NCBI RefSeq assembly: GCF_003663825.1
Contig: NZ_RCCC01000001.1
Location: forward strand, 3,728,501 to 3,792,500
Source: Acidovorax sp. 106
GTDB taxonomy: Bacteria; Pseudomonadota; Gammaproteobacteria; Burkholderiales; Burkholderiaceae_C
Direction: 5' to 3'
Length of the DNA stretch: 64,000 nt
Each line of letters starts with the position of its first letter. Position 1 is the first letter of the stretch. Below, one piece after another: positions 51,852-60,524 of the stretch. A program made the translations under genes and the position numbers. The notes under the pieces were generated by a model. That model worked only from the letters and a program-made list of their open reading frames with translations. It searched no databases and was not told where the DNA came from.

Positions 51852-53204
51852 ATGAGCATGAATAAATTGCAAACTGCGGGCTTGAAATGGGGCCGCGCAG
51901 CACTATTTCAGGCCGCTTGCACGGTGGCCGGTGCTGCGGTTCTGGGCCTTGCGCCCGTGGCATCGGGCTGGGCCCAAAGTGCTGCGTCCACGGCCGCTGT
52001 GCCCGCAGGCAAGCCCATCAAAGTGGCCTTGATTGAAAGCCTTTCGGGCGCTTTTGCGAACACCGGCGAGGCTGTGTTTCGCAACGTGTACTGGGCCATG
52101 GAGCGCGTGAATGCGCGCGGTGGTGTCACGCTGCCTGCCGCCGCCGGCGGCAAGCGCCCCCTGACGCTGGAGCGCTACGACAGCAAGGGCCAAAACGAAG
52201 AGGCACTGTCGGCCCTGCGCGCCGCCATTGACGATGGCGCGCAGGTCATCTTGCAGGGCAATTCGTCGGCCACGGCGGCGGTGCTGATCGAGGCCATCAA
52301 CAAACACAACGAGCGCGAACCCAGCAAGCGCGTGCTGTTCTTGAACTACTCGGCGGTAGACCCGATCCTTACCAACGAAAAGTGCAGCTTCTGGCATTTC
52401 CGCTTTGACGCACATGCCGACATGCGCATGGCCGCGTTGATGGAGGTGATGCGCGAGGACAAGGCACTCAAGAGCGTGTACCTCATTGGCCAGGACTACA
52501 GCTTTGGCCAGGCCGTGCTGCGCGAGGCCAAGAAGCAACTGGCCGCCCAGCGCCCCGATGTCACTGTGGTGGGCGACGAGCTGCACCCGGTTGGCCGCGT
52601 CAAAGACTTCGCCCCCTATGCCGTCAAGATCAAGACCAGCGGCGCACAGGCCGTGGTGACAGGCAACTGGGGCAACGACCTCACGCTGCTGGTCAAGGCT
52701 GCGCGCGAGGTGGGCTTTGACGGCAGCTTCTACACCTTCTACGGCAATGCCTTGGGTGCACCTGCAGCCATGGGCGACGCAGGCATTGGCAAAGTGGTGG
52801 CCGTGGCCGACTGGCTGCCCAACGTGCCCGGTGCGCAAAGCGAGGCGTTCTACCAGTCGTTCCGCGATCGCTTCCCCAAGCCGCAGGACGACTATGTGCA
52901 CATGCGCATGCAGTTGATGGTCGAAGCCCTGGCCCAATCGATCGAGCGCGCGGGCACCACCGACGTGGTGGCCGTGGCCCGGCAAATGGAAAAGGCCAAC
53001 GTGCAGCTTGCTGGGCAGGGCGGCGCCATGCGCGCGGCCGACCACCAGTTCCAGCAGGCCCTGGCTGTGGGCGTGATGGACAAGAAGGGCGCGCCCGGCG
53101 TGAAGTTTGACGTGGAAGGCTCGGGCTACGGCTTTCGCGTGGTGCGGCAGATTGCTGCAGCCAAAGCCGAGCAGCCGCACAGCTGCCAGATGCAGCGGCC
53201 CTGA
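51852..53204 (+). CDS. Orphan ABC-type substrate-binding protein (branched-chain amino acid family)
   Basis: About 450 residues from the ATG at 51852 after GGGAAAA; a longer frame to 51693 overlaps hsp20 and is rejected. The signal peptide ends near residue 40 (SGWAQ). The mature protein begins KPIKVALIESLSGAFANTGE and has LNYSAVDP and YLIGQDYSFGQAVL, typical for Liv-type receptors, close to aromatic or amide binders. No permease or ATPase genes are near. It would bind an unknown small molecule in the periplasm. Confidence 0.88.
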   Translation: MSMNKLQTAGLKWGRAALFQAACTVAGAAVLGLAPVASGWAQSAASTAAVPAGKPIKVALIESLSGAFANTGEAVFRNVYWAMERVNARGGVTLPAAAGGKRPLTLERYDSKGQNEEALSALRAAIDDGAQVILQGNSSATAAVLIEAINKHNEREPSKRVLFLNYSAVDPILTNEKCSFWHFRFDAHADMRMAALMEVMREDKALKSVYLIGQDYSFGQAVLREAKKQLAAQRPDVTVVGDELHPVGRVKDFAPYAVKIKTSGAQAVVTGNWGNDLTLLVKAAREVGFDGSFYTFYGNALGAPAAMGDAGIGKVVAVADWLPNVPGAQSEAFYQSFRDRFPKPQDDYVHMRMQLMVEALAQSIERAGTTDVVAVARQMEKANVQLAGQGGAMRAADHQFQQALAVGVMDKKGAPGVKFDVEGSGYGFRVVRQIAAAKAEQPHSCQMQRP

Positions 53205-53254
53205 ACGGTCTTTCAGCGGTCTTTCAGCGGTCTCTGCGCCCAGGACCGCAGGGG

Positions 53255-54343
53255 CTATTTCGCGGTGGTGGTGGCCCGCGCGGCCGCAACCTCGCGGCCC
53301 AGCTCAATCACCGCCATGGCGTAGTAGCTCGACCAGTTGTAGCGCGTGATGGCGTAGAAGTTTTCGGTGCCCACCACGTAGGTGGGCGTATCGCCGCCGT
53401 TTTGCAGCTCGACCAGTGCCATGGGGCCTGTGTGCTGGGCGCCTGCAGCCTCCAGCACGCCCCCCTTGGCTTGCATGCTGGCGGCGCTGAAGGTGGGCAG
53501 GATGTCGGGCGCCAGCAGCTCGTCGAGCTTGAGCGTGGCGGGGTCGAATTGCACGGCAAAGTGCGTGGGCATGCCCGTGGTCCAGCCGTGGCCCTTGAAG
53601 TAGTTGGCCACCGAGCCAATCGCATCCGTGGGGCTCTTGAACAGGTCGATGCGGCTGTCGCCGTCAAAGTCCACTGCAAACCGCGCCCAGCTCGATGGCA
53701 TGAACTGCCCCAGCCCCATGGCGCCTGCGTAGCTGCCCTTGACCTCAAACGGGTCGATGTTGGTGCGGTTGGCCAGGCTCAGCCATTGCTCCAGCTCACG
53801 GCGGAAGAACTCGGTGCGCTCTTTGGCGCGGGGGTGTGCGGCGGGAAAGTCGAAGGCCAGTGTGGCCAGCGCGTCCATCACGCGGAAGCTGCCCATTTGC
53901 TGGCCGTAGATGGTCTCCACGCCGATGATGCCGACGATGATCTCGGCGGGCACGCCATATTCCTGCTCGGCGCGGGCCAGGGCTTCGCGGTGCTCTTGCC
54001 AAAAGCGCACCCCTGCGCGGATGCGGATGGGGTCGATGAACCGACTGCGGTACACGCGCCAGTTTTTGGCCGTGCCCGATGCGGGCGGCAGCATGAGCTT
54101 GGGCACGCCGCCCAGAAAGCGCGCCTGCCCTACGGCTTGGCGCACCCACTCCCGATCCAGCCCGCGCCGGGCGGCCAGGTCGTCGGCGAACTGCATGGCG
54201 TCTTCGCGCTGGGCGTACGGGGTGCTGCCCTGCACCGTGCTGTTGCGTGTGGCCGCTGGTTGTGAAGGTTTTTGGGGTTTTGCGCTTGCAGGGGTTGCGC
54301 TAGTAGCTATCAAAGATGTAGCGAGCAGAACGGTCTTGAGCAT
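53255..54343 (-). CDS. mltB: Lytic murein transglycosylase B
   Basis: About 362 residues, from the ATG at 54343 (MLKTVLLATSLIATSATPAS), which opens a Sec signal without a lipobox Cys; a longer frame to 54562 is rejected. The SLT_2 catalytic region has IVGIIGVETIYGQ with the catalytic Glu, and GSYAGAMGLGQFMPSSW. It cleaves peptidoglycan glycan strands in the periplasm. Residues about 7-17 of the signal resemble a fragment of repeat family A. A 98-base gap separates it from the upstream transglutaminase gene, so it could be the last gene of that operon. Confidence 0.92.
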   Translation of the reverse strand: MLKTVLLATSLIATSATPASAKPQKPSQPAATRNSTVQGSTPYAQREDAMQFADDLAARRGLDREWVRQAVGQARFLGGVPKLMLPPASGTAKNWRVYRSRFIDPIRIRAGVRFWQEHREALARAEQEYGVPAEIIVGIIGVETIYGQQMGSFRVMDALATLAFDFPAAHPRAKERTEFFRRELEQWLSLANRTNIDPFEVKGSYAGAMGLGQFMPSSWARFAVDFDGDSRIDLFKSPTDAIGSVANYFKGHGWTTGMPTHFAVQFDPATLKLDELLAPDILPTFSAASMQAKGGVLEAAGAQHTGPMALVELQNGGDTPTYVVGTENFYAITRYNWSSYYAMAVIELGREVAAARATTTAK

Positions 54344-54440
54344 GAAACGGGTCTGAAGGGGCAGGGCCGATTCGGTGTCGGCCCGCAATGGGGTAAGGGT
54401 GCGTTGGTGGGGTGGGGCCAGATTTTGAGCCTGGACCTTG

Positions 54441-56558
54441 TCAAGGACCTTTGCGGGCTGCAGGCCAGGGCAGGGCGTTGAATTCGCGCTGCAGGGCACT
54501 GAGCTGCTCTGCCGGGTGGGCTGCATAGCGTACCTGCTCCAGGCGCAGCAGCCAGTCTGCAATGGGTTGAATGGGCTGCGCAGGCGCTGATTCAGGGGCG
54601 TGCCCTGGGTGGGTGCCGCTTTGTCCCCAGTGCGCCAGCACCTTCTGCGCCATGGTGCGTGGTGGCAGGTGATCGGGCAGCGGTAGCCCGGCGCTGGTCA
54701 GGCGCTTGCGGGTGCGGGCCAGCAGGCGCAGCCACGGGTCGTGCTGGCTGCGCTCCCACCAGCTCCAGGCGGCACCGCCCAGTGCAGCCACACCCAGCAG
54801 GCCGCCCAAAATCGTCGTCAGGTCTTGCCAGCTGGGCGATTCAAAACCCAGCTTTTTGAGCAGGTCCATCTGGCGGCTTTGGGTGTAGTTCAGCACCCAT
54901 TGGTTCCAGCGGTTGTTGACGGCTTCCCACGCTGCACGCAGTTGCTGCAGGGTGCTCACGCCGATCATGGTGCCCATGGCCGATGCAAAGGCACCCCGGG
55001 GCGCAGCCAGGCGCTCAAAGGCCCCCACGCGGCCGGGGGCCACGGCGCCGGTCGGGTCTACCCGCACCCAGCCGCGCTCGGGCATCCACACTTCGGCCCA
55101 GGCGTGGGCATCGCTTTGGCGTACGGTCCAGTAGCCATCCATCGGGTTGATGGCGCCGCCTTGGTAGCCTGTGACGATGCGCGCGGGCACGTCCATGGCC
55201 CGCATCAGCACCACAAAGGCCGATGCAATGTGCTCGCAAAAGCCTTCCTTGCGGTCAAACCAGAACTCGTCGGCGGTGTGCTCGCCATACACGCCGGGCT
55301 CCAGCGTGTAGCTGTAGCCGCCAGTGCGCAGTCGGTTCAGTGCCGCGCTGACCAGGGCGGCTGTGTCGCCATTGGCCAGGGCCGGGTCTGCGCGCATTTG
55401 GGCGGCCAGTGCCAGCGTGCGGGGGTTGAAGCCTGGGGGCAAGGCCACAAACTCGCGCAGCTGCCGTGCTGCGGTGGTTGGGCCGTGGCGGAAGTCGGGG
55501 TAGCTTTCGGCCCGGTAGCGCACCACGTCCATGATGGGGCGCGCCGCCATCCACTGCAAATCCTGCGTCATGTAGGTGGGGTTGCCAGGCAGGTCGGGGG
55601 CTTGGGGTGTGGATTCGAGCACCATCAGCCAGGGGCGCCTCTGGGGCTCCAGCGTCACTTCGTAGCGCAGCGCGGGGCCTTGCACCTGCAAGTTGGCGGG
55701 CAGGCCCGCACGCGCGGCCCAGGCGCTGTCTTCGCGAAAAGGCTCGGCCCGCCATTCGCGGCCGTCAAACCCCGCGAGCACGGGGCCACGGAAGTACATG
55801 GCCGAGGATGGTGGCAGCTCTTGCGCCGGGTTGTCGAACCGCAGGCGAAACGCCACGGCTTCGTTCAATGCCAGCTCAGCGATGCTGCCCACCTTCATCG
55901 ATCCCGACAGGCCACTGCCGCCCACCGTTTGCTCGCTGGGCACCCCCCACAGCGGCGCCATGCGGGGGAACAGCATGAACAGCGCTGCCATGATGGGTGC
56001 GCCCAGCAGCGCCATGGTGAACGCGGTGCGAAACGATTGCAGCAGCGGTGGGCGCCCGACGGGCATGTGGGCATTGACCAGCGCGGTGAGCATGCCCAGC
56101 AGCCCCACCAGCATGGCGGCCGCGGTCAGCAGCGATTGCGAGCTGAAGAAGCTGCTGACCATGGTGAAGAAGCCCAGGAAGAAGATGACCAGGGCATCGC
56201 GGCGGGCGCGCAGTTCCAGTGTCTTGAGGGCCAGCAGGGTCACCACCAGCGTGACCCCGGCCTCGCGCCCGACGAAGGTGCCGTGCGAGAAGATGGTGGC
56301 GCCAAACGCCACAGGCGCTATCAGGCCCGAGGTGATCCAGCGGCTGGGCAGTGGCCGGCTGTACCAGGCCAGCCAGCTGCGCCACAGCAGGATGCCGGCC
56401 ACCAGCAGGCTGGTCCATACAGGCAGCCACTGCGCTTGGGGCGCAATGATCCAGGCGATGACGGCCAGCAGGAACAAGGTGTCCCGCGCTTCGCGGGGCA
56501 GGTGGGCCAGGGTTTCGCGCAGTGTGGCGCGGGGCGCCGTGGCAGACAGTGCGCTCAT
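54441..56558 (-). CDS. TgpA-like membrane transglutaminase (DUF3488/DUF4129)
   Basis: About 705 residues; start uncertain between 56558 and 56603, neither with a strong ribosome binding site. Five or six N-terminal membrane segments (to about 190) match DUF3488. A periplasmic transglutaminase-like domain has its triad intact: Cys near 442 (GFCEHIASAF), His near 484 (DAHAWAEVW), Asp near 501 (VDPTGAV). A further membrane segment (about 580-600) and a cytoplasmic tail follow. TgpA proteins in Pseudomonas are needed for growth; the substrate is not settled. It is the third gene of a MoxR-DUF58-TgpA set. Confidence 0.92.
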   Translation of the reverse strand: MSALSATAPRATLRETLAHLPREARDTLFLLAVIAWIIAPQAQWLPVWTSLLVAGILLWRSWLAWYSRPLPSRWITSGLIAPVAFGATIFSHGTFVGREAGVTLVVTLLALKTLELRARRDALVIFFLGFFTMVSSFFSSQSLLTAAAMLVGLLGMLTALVNAHMPVGRPPLLQSFRTAFTMALLGAPIMAALFMLFPRMAPLWGVPSEQTVGGSGLSGSMKVGSIAELALNEAVAFRLRFDNPAQELPPSSAMYFRGPVLAGFDGREWRAEPFREDSAWAARAGLPANLQVQGPALRYEVTLEPQRRPWLMVLESTPQAPDLPGNPTYMTQDLQWMAARPIMDVVRYRAESYPDFRHGPTTAARQLREFVALPPGFNPRTLALAAQMRADPALANGDTAALVSAALNRLRTGGYSYTLEPGVYGEHTADEFWFDRKEGFCEHIASAFVVLMRAMDVPARIVTGYQGGAINPMDGYWTVRQSDAHAWAEVWMPERGWVRVDPTGAVAPGRVGAFERLAAPRGAFASAMGTMIGVSTLQQLRAAWEAVNNRWNQWVLNYTQSRQMDLLKKLGFESPSWQDLTTILGGLLGVAALGGAAWSWWERSQHDPWLRLLARTRKRLTSAGLPLPDHLPPRTMAQKVLAHWGQSGTHPGHAPESAPAQPIQPIADWLLRLEQVRYAAHPAEQLSALQREFNALPWPAARKGP

Positions 56559-56612
56559 GGGCAGGCCGTCCCGCACGGGGGGGCTATCAGCGCCGTCCCC
56601 CATGGGGGGGGA

Positions 56613-56674
56613 GGTTTGCTATTGAAAATATAGCTGCTTGCGCTCGATTGGATTGCGCTAGATGGCATTTTTAT
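56613..56674. repeat. Family A hairpin repeat, copy 8 (inside the moxR operon)
   Basis: TTGCTATTGAAAATATAGCT matches copy 7 for more than 20 bases, followed by TGCTTGCGCTCGATTGGATT and GCGCTAGATGGC. It fills the gap between the DUF58 stop and the TgpA start in a transcribed region. Confidence 0.88.
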
Positions 56675-56708
56675 GGGTGTATTCAAGCGGTGGGGCTGGC
56701 GGCGCGTG

Positions 56709-57755
56709 TCAGCACAGCGCCAAGGCTTCCAGGCACTGCATGCGGTGCGCTGCGCCGCTGCCTGGGGCAATCTCACGCCCTGGCACGCGCAGGCCATAGT
56801 CCAGGCCCAGGCGGTCGGCCTGCAGCACCCAGGCAGTGACGCGGGAAATGCGCGCCTCTGGGTCGGGCAGGTTGGCTTTGTTCACGTCCAGCCACAGCTC
56901 TTGGCGCTGGCTTTGCTGGGCGTCGCGGCTGACGAGGTCATCGGTGCCGCTGCCCAGTGACTTGGCAGCTTTCTTCCACACCACGAGTTTGAGCGGGTCG
57001 CCCCGCCGGTAGGCACGCACGCCGTCAAATTCGCCAATGCCCTGGCTGTTGGCGCTGCCTTTGCCTGCGGCGCGGGGCTCACCGGGGGGCAGGGGCGCGG
57101 CGGGCACCTCGGGGGCGGGGTACACCAGGATTTGAGAGGCAGGGCGCCAATAGGTCCAGACGCGGAAGGTGCCCATGGGAAAGCGCGTTTCGGCCGTCAG
57201 CGTTGGCACCGGGTGCAGGCCGCGCCGCTGGGGTTGGAACGCCACCTGCACCGTGGCCTGGCCCTGGGCGGGCACATCGGTCCAGGCCCAGTGGTGCTCG
57301 GCGTGGGCTTCGGGCTCGTGCACAGCCACGCCAATGCCATAGCGCGGCGTGGTGCGGGGGCTGGACAGTTGCACCTCCAGCGCTGCGCTGGTGCCCATGA
57401 ACTGGGGCTGGGGCGGCTTGAGGTGCAACGTCACCCCGCGCAGCGTGGCGTGGCAGATGTGCATGCCGATAGCGGCACTGCCTGCCAGCATGAAGGTGAA
57501 CAGGTAGCCCAGGTTGAGCTGGAAGTTGATGGACGCCACCAGCAGCACCAGCAGGGTGACGGCCAGCATCCATCCTGGCCCGGTGGGCACGATATAGACG
57601 TTGCGCTGGGTCAGGGTGAGGGTGTCATCGCGCTTGAGGCGCCCCTCCCACCAGGCGCGAAAGCGCCGACGCAGCGGCGCCAGGGGCGAGAAGCCCCCGA
57701 CAACGCCTGCCAACGGCTTTGGGGCAGCGGGGCGGGTTGCTGTGCCAGCCATCAC
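56709..57755 (-). CDS. DUF58 domain-containing protein
   Basis: A 348-residue protein with two N-terminal hydrophobic segments (about 55-100) and a C-terminal DUF58 region containing EFDGVRAYRRGDPLKLVVWK, the family signature with conserved R-GD and K residues. In MoxR operons it is thought to work with the AAA+ ATPase in envelope or von Willebrand-type protein maturation; no enzymatic role is established. The start overlaps the moxR stop (57752-57755). Confidence 0.9.
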   Translation of the reverse strand: MMAGTATRPAAPKPLAGVVGGFSPLAPLRRRFRAWWEGRLKRDDTLTLTQRNVYIVPTGPGWMLAVTLLVLLVASINFQLNLGYLFTFMLAGSAAIGMHICHATLRGVTLHLKPPQPQFMGTSAALEVQLSSPRTTPRYGIGVAVHEPEAHAEHHWAWTDVPAQGQATVQVAFQPQRRGLHPVPTLTAETRFPMGTFRVWTYWRPASQILVYPAPEVPAAPLPPGEPRAAGKGSANSQGIGEFDGVRAYRRGDPLKLVVWKKAAKSLGSGTDDLVSRDAQQSQRQELWLDVNKANLPDPEARISRVTAWVLQADRLGLDYGLRVPGREIAPGSGAAHRMQCLEALALC

Positions 57756-58672
57756 GCCAGGGGGGTGGCATCGACCATGGCACGCACTTGCTCTACCGCG
57801 CCGCGCCCGGCATCGCCCACGGGCACCAGGCGGTGCGCGATGGTTTGGGGCAGCACGGCCTGCACGTCGTCAGGGGCGACATAGTCGCGCCCACTGATCA
57901 GTGCCTGCGCCTTGGCCGCGCGCATGAGGGCAATCCCCGCACGGGGCGACAGGCCTTGCAAAAACCATTGGCCCGAGCGCGTGGCGGCCACCAGGTCTTG
58001 CACGTAGTTCAGCAGGGCATCGGACGCGTGCACGGCCAGCACCTGGCGTTGCAGCTCGGCGAGCTCGGGGGCGTCCAGCAGGGCGGGCAGGGTGTCCACC
58101 ATGTCGCGGCGGTCTGATCCGGCCAGCAGCAGGCGCTCTGAGGCACGGTCGGGGTAGCCGATGGAGATGCGCATCAAAAACCGGTCCAGCTGCGATTCAG
58201 GCAGCGCGAAGGTGCCAAGCTGGTCGAGTGGGTTCTGTGTGGCGATCACGAAAAAGGGGTGGGGCAGGGGCCGGGTGGCGCCTTCGACCGAGACCTGCTT
58301 TTCTTCCATGGCTTCGAGCAAGGCACTTTGCGTTTTGGGGCTGGCCCGGTTGATTTCGTCGGCCAGAAGCACCTGGGCAAACACCGGGCCGGGGTGAAAG
58401 ACAAAGCCCTCCTTGCCGCGCTCGTACACCGACACGCCCGTCAGGTCGCTGGGCATCAGATCGGCAGTGAACTGCACCCGCGAAAACTGCAGACCGAAAG
58501 TGCGCGACAGCGCGTGGGCCAAGGTGGTCTTGCCCACGCCGGGCACGTCCTCAATCAGCAGGTGGCCCCCGGCCAGCAGGCAGGCCACGCAGTCTTGAAC
58601 CTGGGCCTTTTTGCCTACGATCACCGTGTTAAGCTGGTCTAAAAGCGATTTGATTTTGTGCTGTGCATCCAT
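57752..58672 (-). CDS. MoxR-family AAA+ ATPase
   Basis: A 306-residue chaperone-like ATPase. Walker A EDVPGVGKTT lies at 41-50, Walker B VLLADEINRASPKTQSAL near 105-122, and FVIATQNPLDQLGTFALPE marks the sensor region. It is first in the operon moxR-DUF58-tgpA. Its start codon is 54 bases from the divergent GTG start of the HDAC-like gene. Confidence 0.94.
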   Translation of the reverse strand: MDAQHKIKSLLDQLNTVIVGKKAQVQDCVACLLAGGHLLIEDVPGVGKTTLAHALSRTFGLQFSRVQFTADLMPSDLTGVSVYERGKEGFVFHPGPVFAQVLLADEINRASPKTQSALLEAMEEKQVSVEGATRPLPHPFFVIATQNPLDQLGTFALPESQLDRFLMRISIGYPDRASERLLLAGSDRRDMVDTLPALLDAPELAELQRQVLAVHASDALLNYVQDLVAATRSGQWFLQGLSPRAGIALMRAAKAQALISGRDYVAPDDVQAVLPQTIAHRLVPVGDAGRGAVEQVRAMVDATPLA

Positions 58673-58725
58673 GGCACAACGTTATCCGAAAAACTCTGAA
58701 AAATCTGAGACACGGGGACAAGACT

Positions 58726-59679
58726 GTGAGCAAGACGGGCTATTTCACGCACAGGGACTGTTGGAAACACGAAATGGGCCCGGGTCACCCCGAATGCCCC
58801 GAGCGCCTCGATGCCATTGAAGACCGCTTGCTGGTCACCGGCGTGGGCGATGCGCTGGAGCGGTTTGAAGCCCCCGAGGCCGCGCTGGCCGACATTGAAC
58901 TGGCGCACGACCGCATGCACATAGCGGCGCTGCGGGGCCTGTCGGACCGCCTGAACGAAGAGCTGATGGCGGGCGGGCCCAACTACTCGCAGCTGGACAC
59001 GGACACCTCCATCAATGCCCACACCTGGAAAGCCGCCTTGCGCGCCGCAGGCGCTGCACTGGCCGCCACCGATGCGGTGATGGCGGGTGAGCTGGAAAAT
59101 GCCTTTTGCGCCGTGCGCCCCCCGGGCCACCATGCCACCCGCAGCAAGGCCATGGGGTTTTGCTTCTTCAACAACGTGGCGGTGGCGGCCAAATATGCGT
59201 TGCAGCGCTACAACCTGCAGCGCGTGGCGGTGGTGGACTTTGATGTCCACCATGGCAATGGTACGGAGGACATCCTGGCGGGCGATTCGCGTGCGCTCAT
59301 GGTCAGCATCTTCCAGCACCCGTTTTATCCTTACAGCGGCGATGTAGACCCGGCCCCCAACATGGTGAACGTTCCGGTGGCGGCCTACACGCGCGGCATG
59401 GATGTTCGGGAGATCATCGAGATGATGTGGATCCCGAGGCTCGAAGAGTTCAAGCCCGAGATGATTTTTGTGAGCGCCGGCTTTGACGCCCACCGCGAGG
59501 ACGACATGGGCCAGTTGGGCCTGACCGAGCAGGACTACACGTGGATCACCCAGCGTGTGAAAGACATTGCCCGGCGTTACTCCAAGGGCCGCATCGTGTC
59601 GTGCTTGGAGGGAGGCTACGTGATGGGGCCGCTGGCCCGCAGTGTGGAGGCGCACTTGCGCGTGCTGGCGGATCTGTGA
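58726..59679 (+). CDS. Histone deacetylase-family hydrolase
   Basis: About 317 residues. I prefer the GTG at 58726 (SKTGYFTHRDCWKHEMGPGH) over an in-frame GTG at 58663 that overlaps the moxR start. The class II HDAC motifs are intact: PPGHHATRSKAMGFCFFNN, the zinc ligands in VVDFDVHHGNGTED and SAGFDAHREDDMG, and LEGGY. Bacterial members deacetylate acetylpolyamines or other small amides rather than histones, so the substrate is open. An enoyl-CoA hydratase gene follows after 29 bases. Confidence 0.92.
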   Translation: MSKTGYFTHRDCWKHEMGPGHPECPERLDAIEDRLLVTGVGDALERFEAPEAALADIELAHDRMHIAALRGLSDRLNEELMAGGPNYSQLDTDTSINAHTWKAALRAAGAALAATDAVMAGELENAFCAVRPPGHHATRSKAMGFCFFNNVAVAAKYALQRYNLQRVAVVDFDVHHGNGTEDILAGDSRALMVSIFQHPFYPYSGDVDPAPNMVNVPVAAYTRGMDVREIIEMMWIPRLEEFKPEMIFVSAGFDAHREDDMGQLGLTEQDYTWITQRVKDIARRYSKGRIVSCLEGGYVMGPLARSVEAHLRVLADL

Positions 59680-59708
59680 TTTGTATTTTGTGAAAGGTAG
59701 TTGAACGG

Positions 59709-60524
59709 ATGACGGTTTTGGACATGGCGCAAATGTCGCTGCAAACGCCGCAATCGCCCCTGGCGGTGGCGCGCGATGAGCGGGGGGTGATCACCCTGAC
59801 CTTGAACGATCCAGGGCGCTTCAATGCCCTGGGCTCGGACATGCTGGTGGAGCTGCAGCAGGCGCTGGACGCCGTGGCCCAGGACCCGTCCGCGCGTGCC
59901 GTGGTGCTGGCGGCGCAAGGCAAGGCGTTTTGCGCGGGGCACAACCTCAAGGACATGGCCGCCCACCCGGACCAGGCGTGGTACCAAAAGCTGTTTGCGC
60001 AGTGCAGCCGCATGATGCTCTCCATCCACAAGCTGCCTGTGCCCGTCATTGCGCGGGTGCAAGGCATGGCCACCGCTGCTGGCTGCCAACTGGTGGCGCA
60101 GTGTGATCTGGCGGTGGCCGCGGAAGACGCCAGCTTTGCCACCAGCGGGATCCACTACGGCCTGTTTTGCGCTACGCCCAGTGTGCCGCTGGTGCGCAAT
60201 GTGCCCGCCAAGCGCGCCATGGAGATGCTGCTCACCGGAGACTTCATCGACGCCCGCACCGCTCAGGCGCAGGGCCTGCTCAATCGCGTGGTGCCTGCCG
60301 ATGCGCTGGATGCCGAGGTGGAAACACTGCTCCAGTCCATTTTGGAGAAGCCCCGCGCTGCCATTGCCATGGGCAAGGCGCTTGTGTATCAGCAGCGCGA
60401 GCTGGGTATCGAGGCTGCCTACCAGTTGGCGGGGCAGACCATGGCGCTCAACATGATGGACCCTGCCGCCCAGGAAGGCGCGCGGGCCTTTGCCGAGAAA
60501 CGCACACCGGAGTGGAAGCGCTGA
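59709..60524 (+). CDS. Enoyl-CoA hydratase/isomerase family protein
   Basis: A 271-residue crotonase-fold enzyme. The oxyanion-hole segments are GKAFCAGHNLKDM (about residues 75-88) and GMATAAGCQLVAQCDLAVA (about 118-136). The position that holds the first catalytic Glu of classical hydratases is not obvious, so the reaction (hydration, isomerisation or other) is uncertain; it resembles ECHDC3-like proteins. Its stop overlaps the start of the channel gene (TGATG at 60522). Confidence 0.9.
   Translation: MTVLDMAQMSLQTPQSPLAVARDERGVITLTLNDPGRFNALGSDMLVELQQALDAVAQDPSARAVVLAAQGKAFCAGHNLKDMAAHPDQAWYQKLFAQCSRMMLSIHKLPVPVIARVQGMATAAGCQLVAQCDLAVAAEDASFATSGIHYGLFCATPSVPLVRNVPAKRAMEMLLTGDFIDARTAQAQGLLNRVVPADALDAEVETLLQSILEKPRAAIAMGKALVYQQRELGIEAAYQLAGQTMALNMMDPAAQEGARAFAEKRTPEWKR

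Noticed and set aside
53205..53235. CGGTCTTTCAG direct repeat after the binding-protein gene
   Set aside because: Only about two and a half copies, with no palindrome or link to a nearby function; probably incidental.
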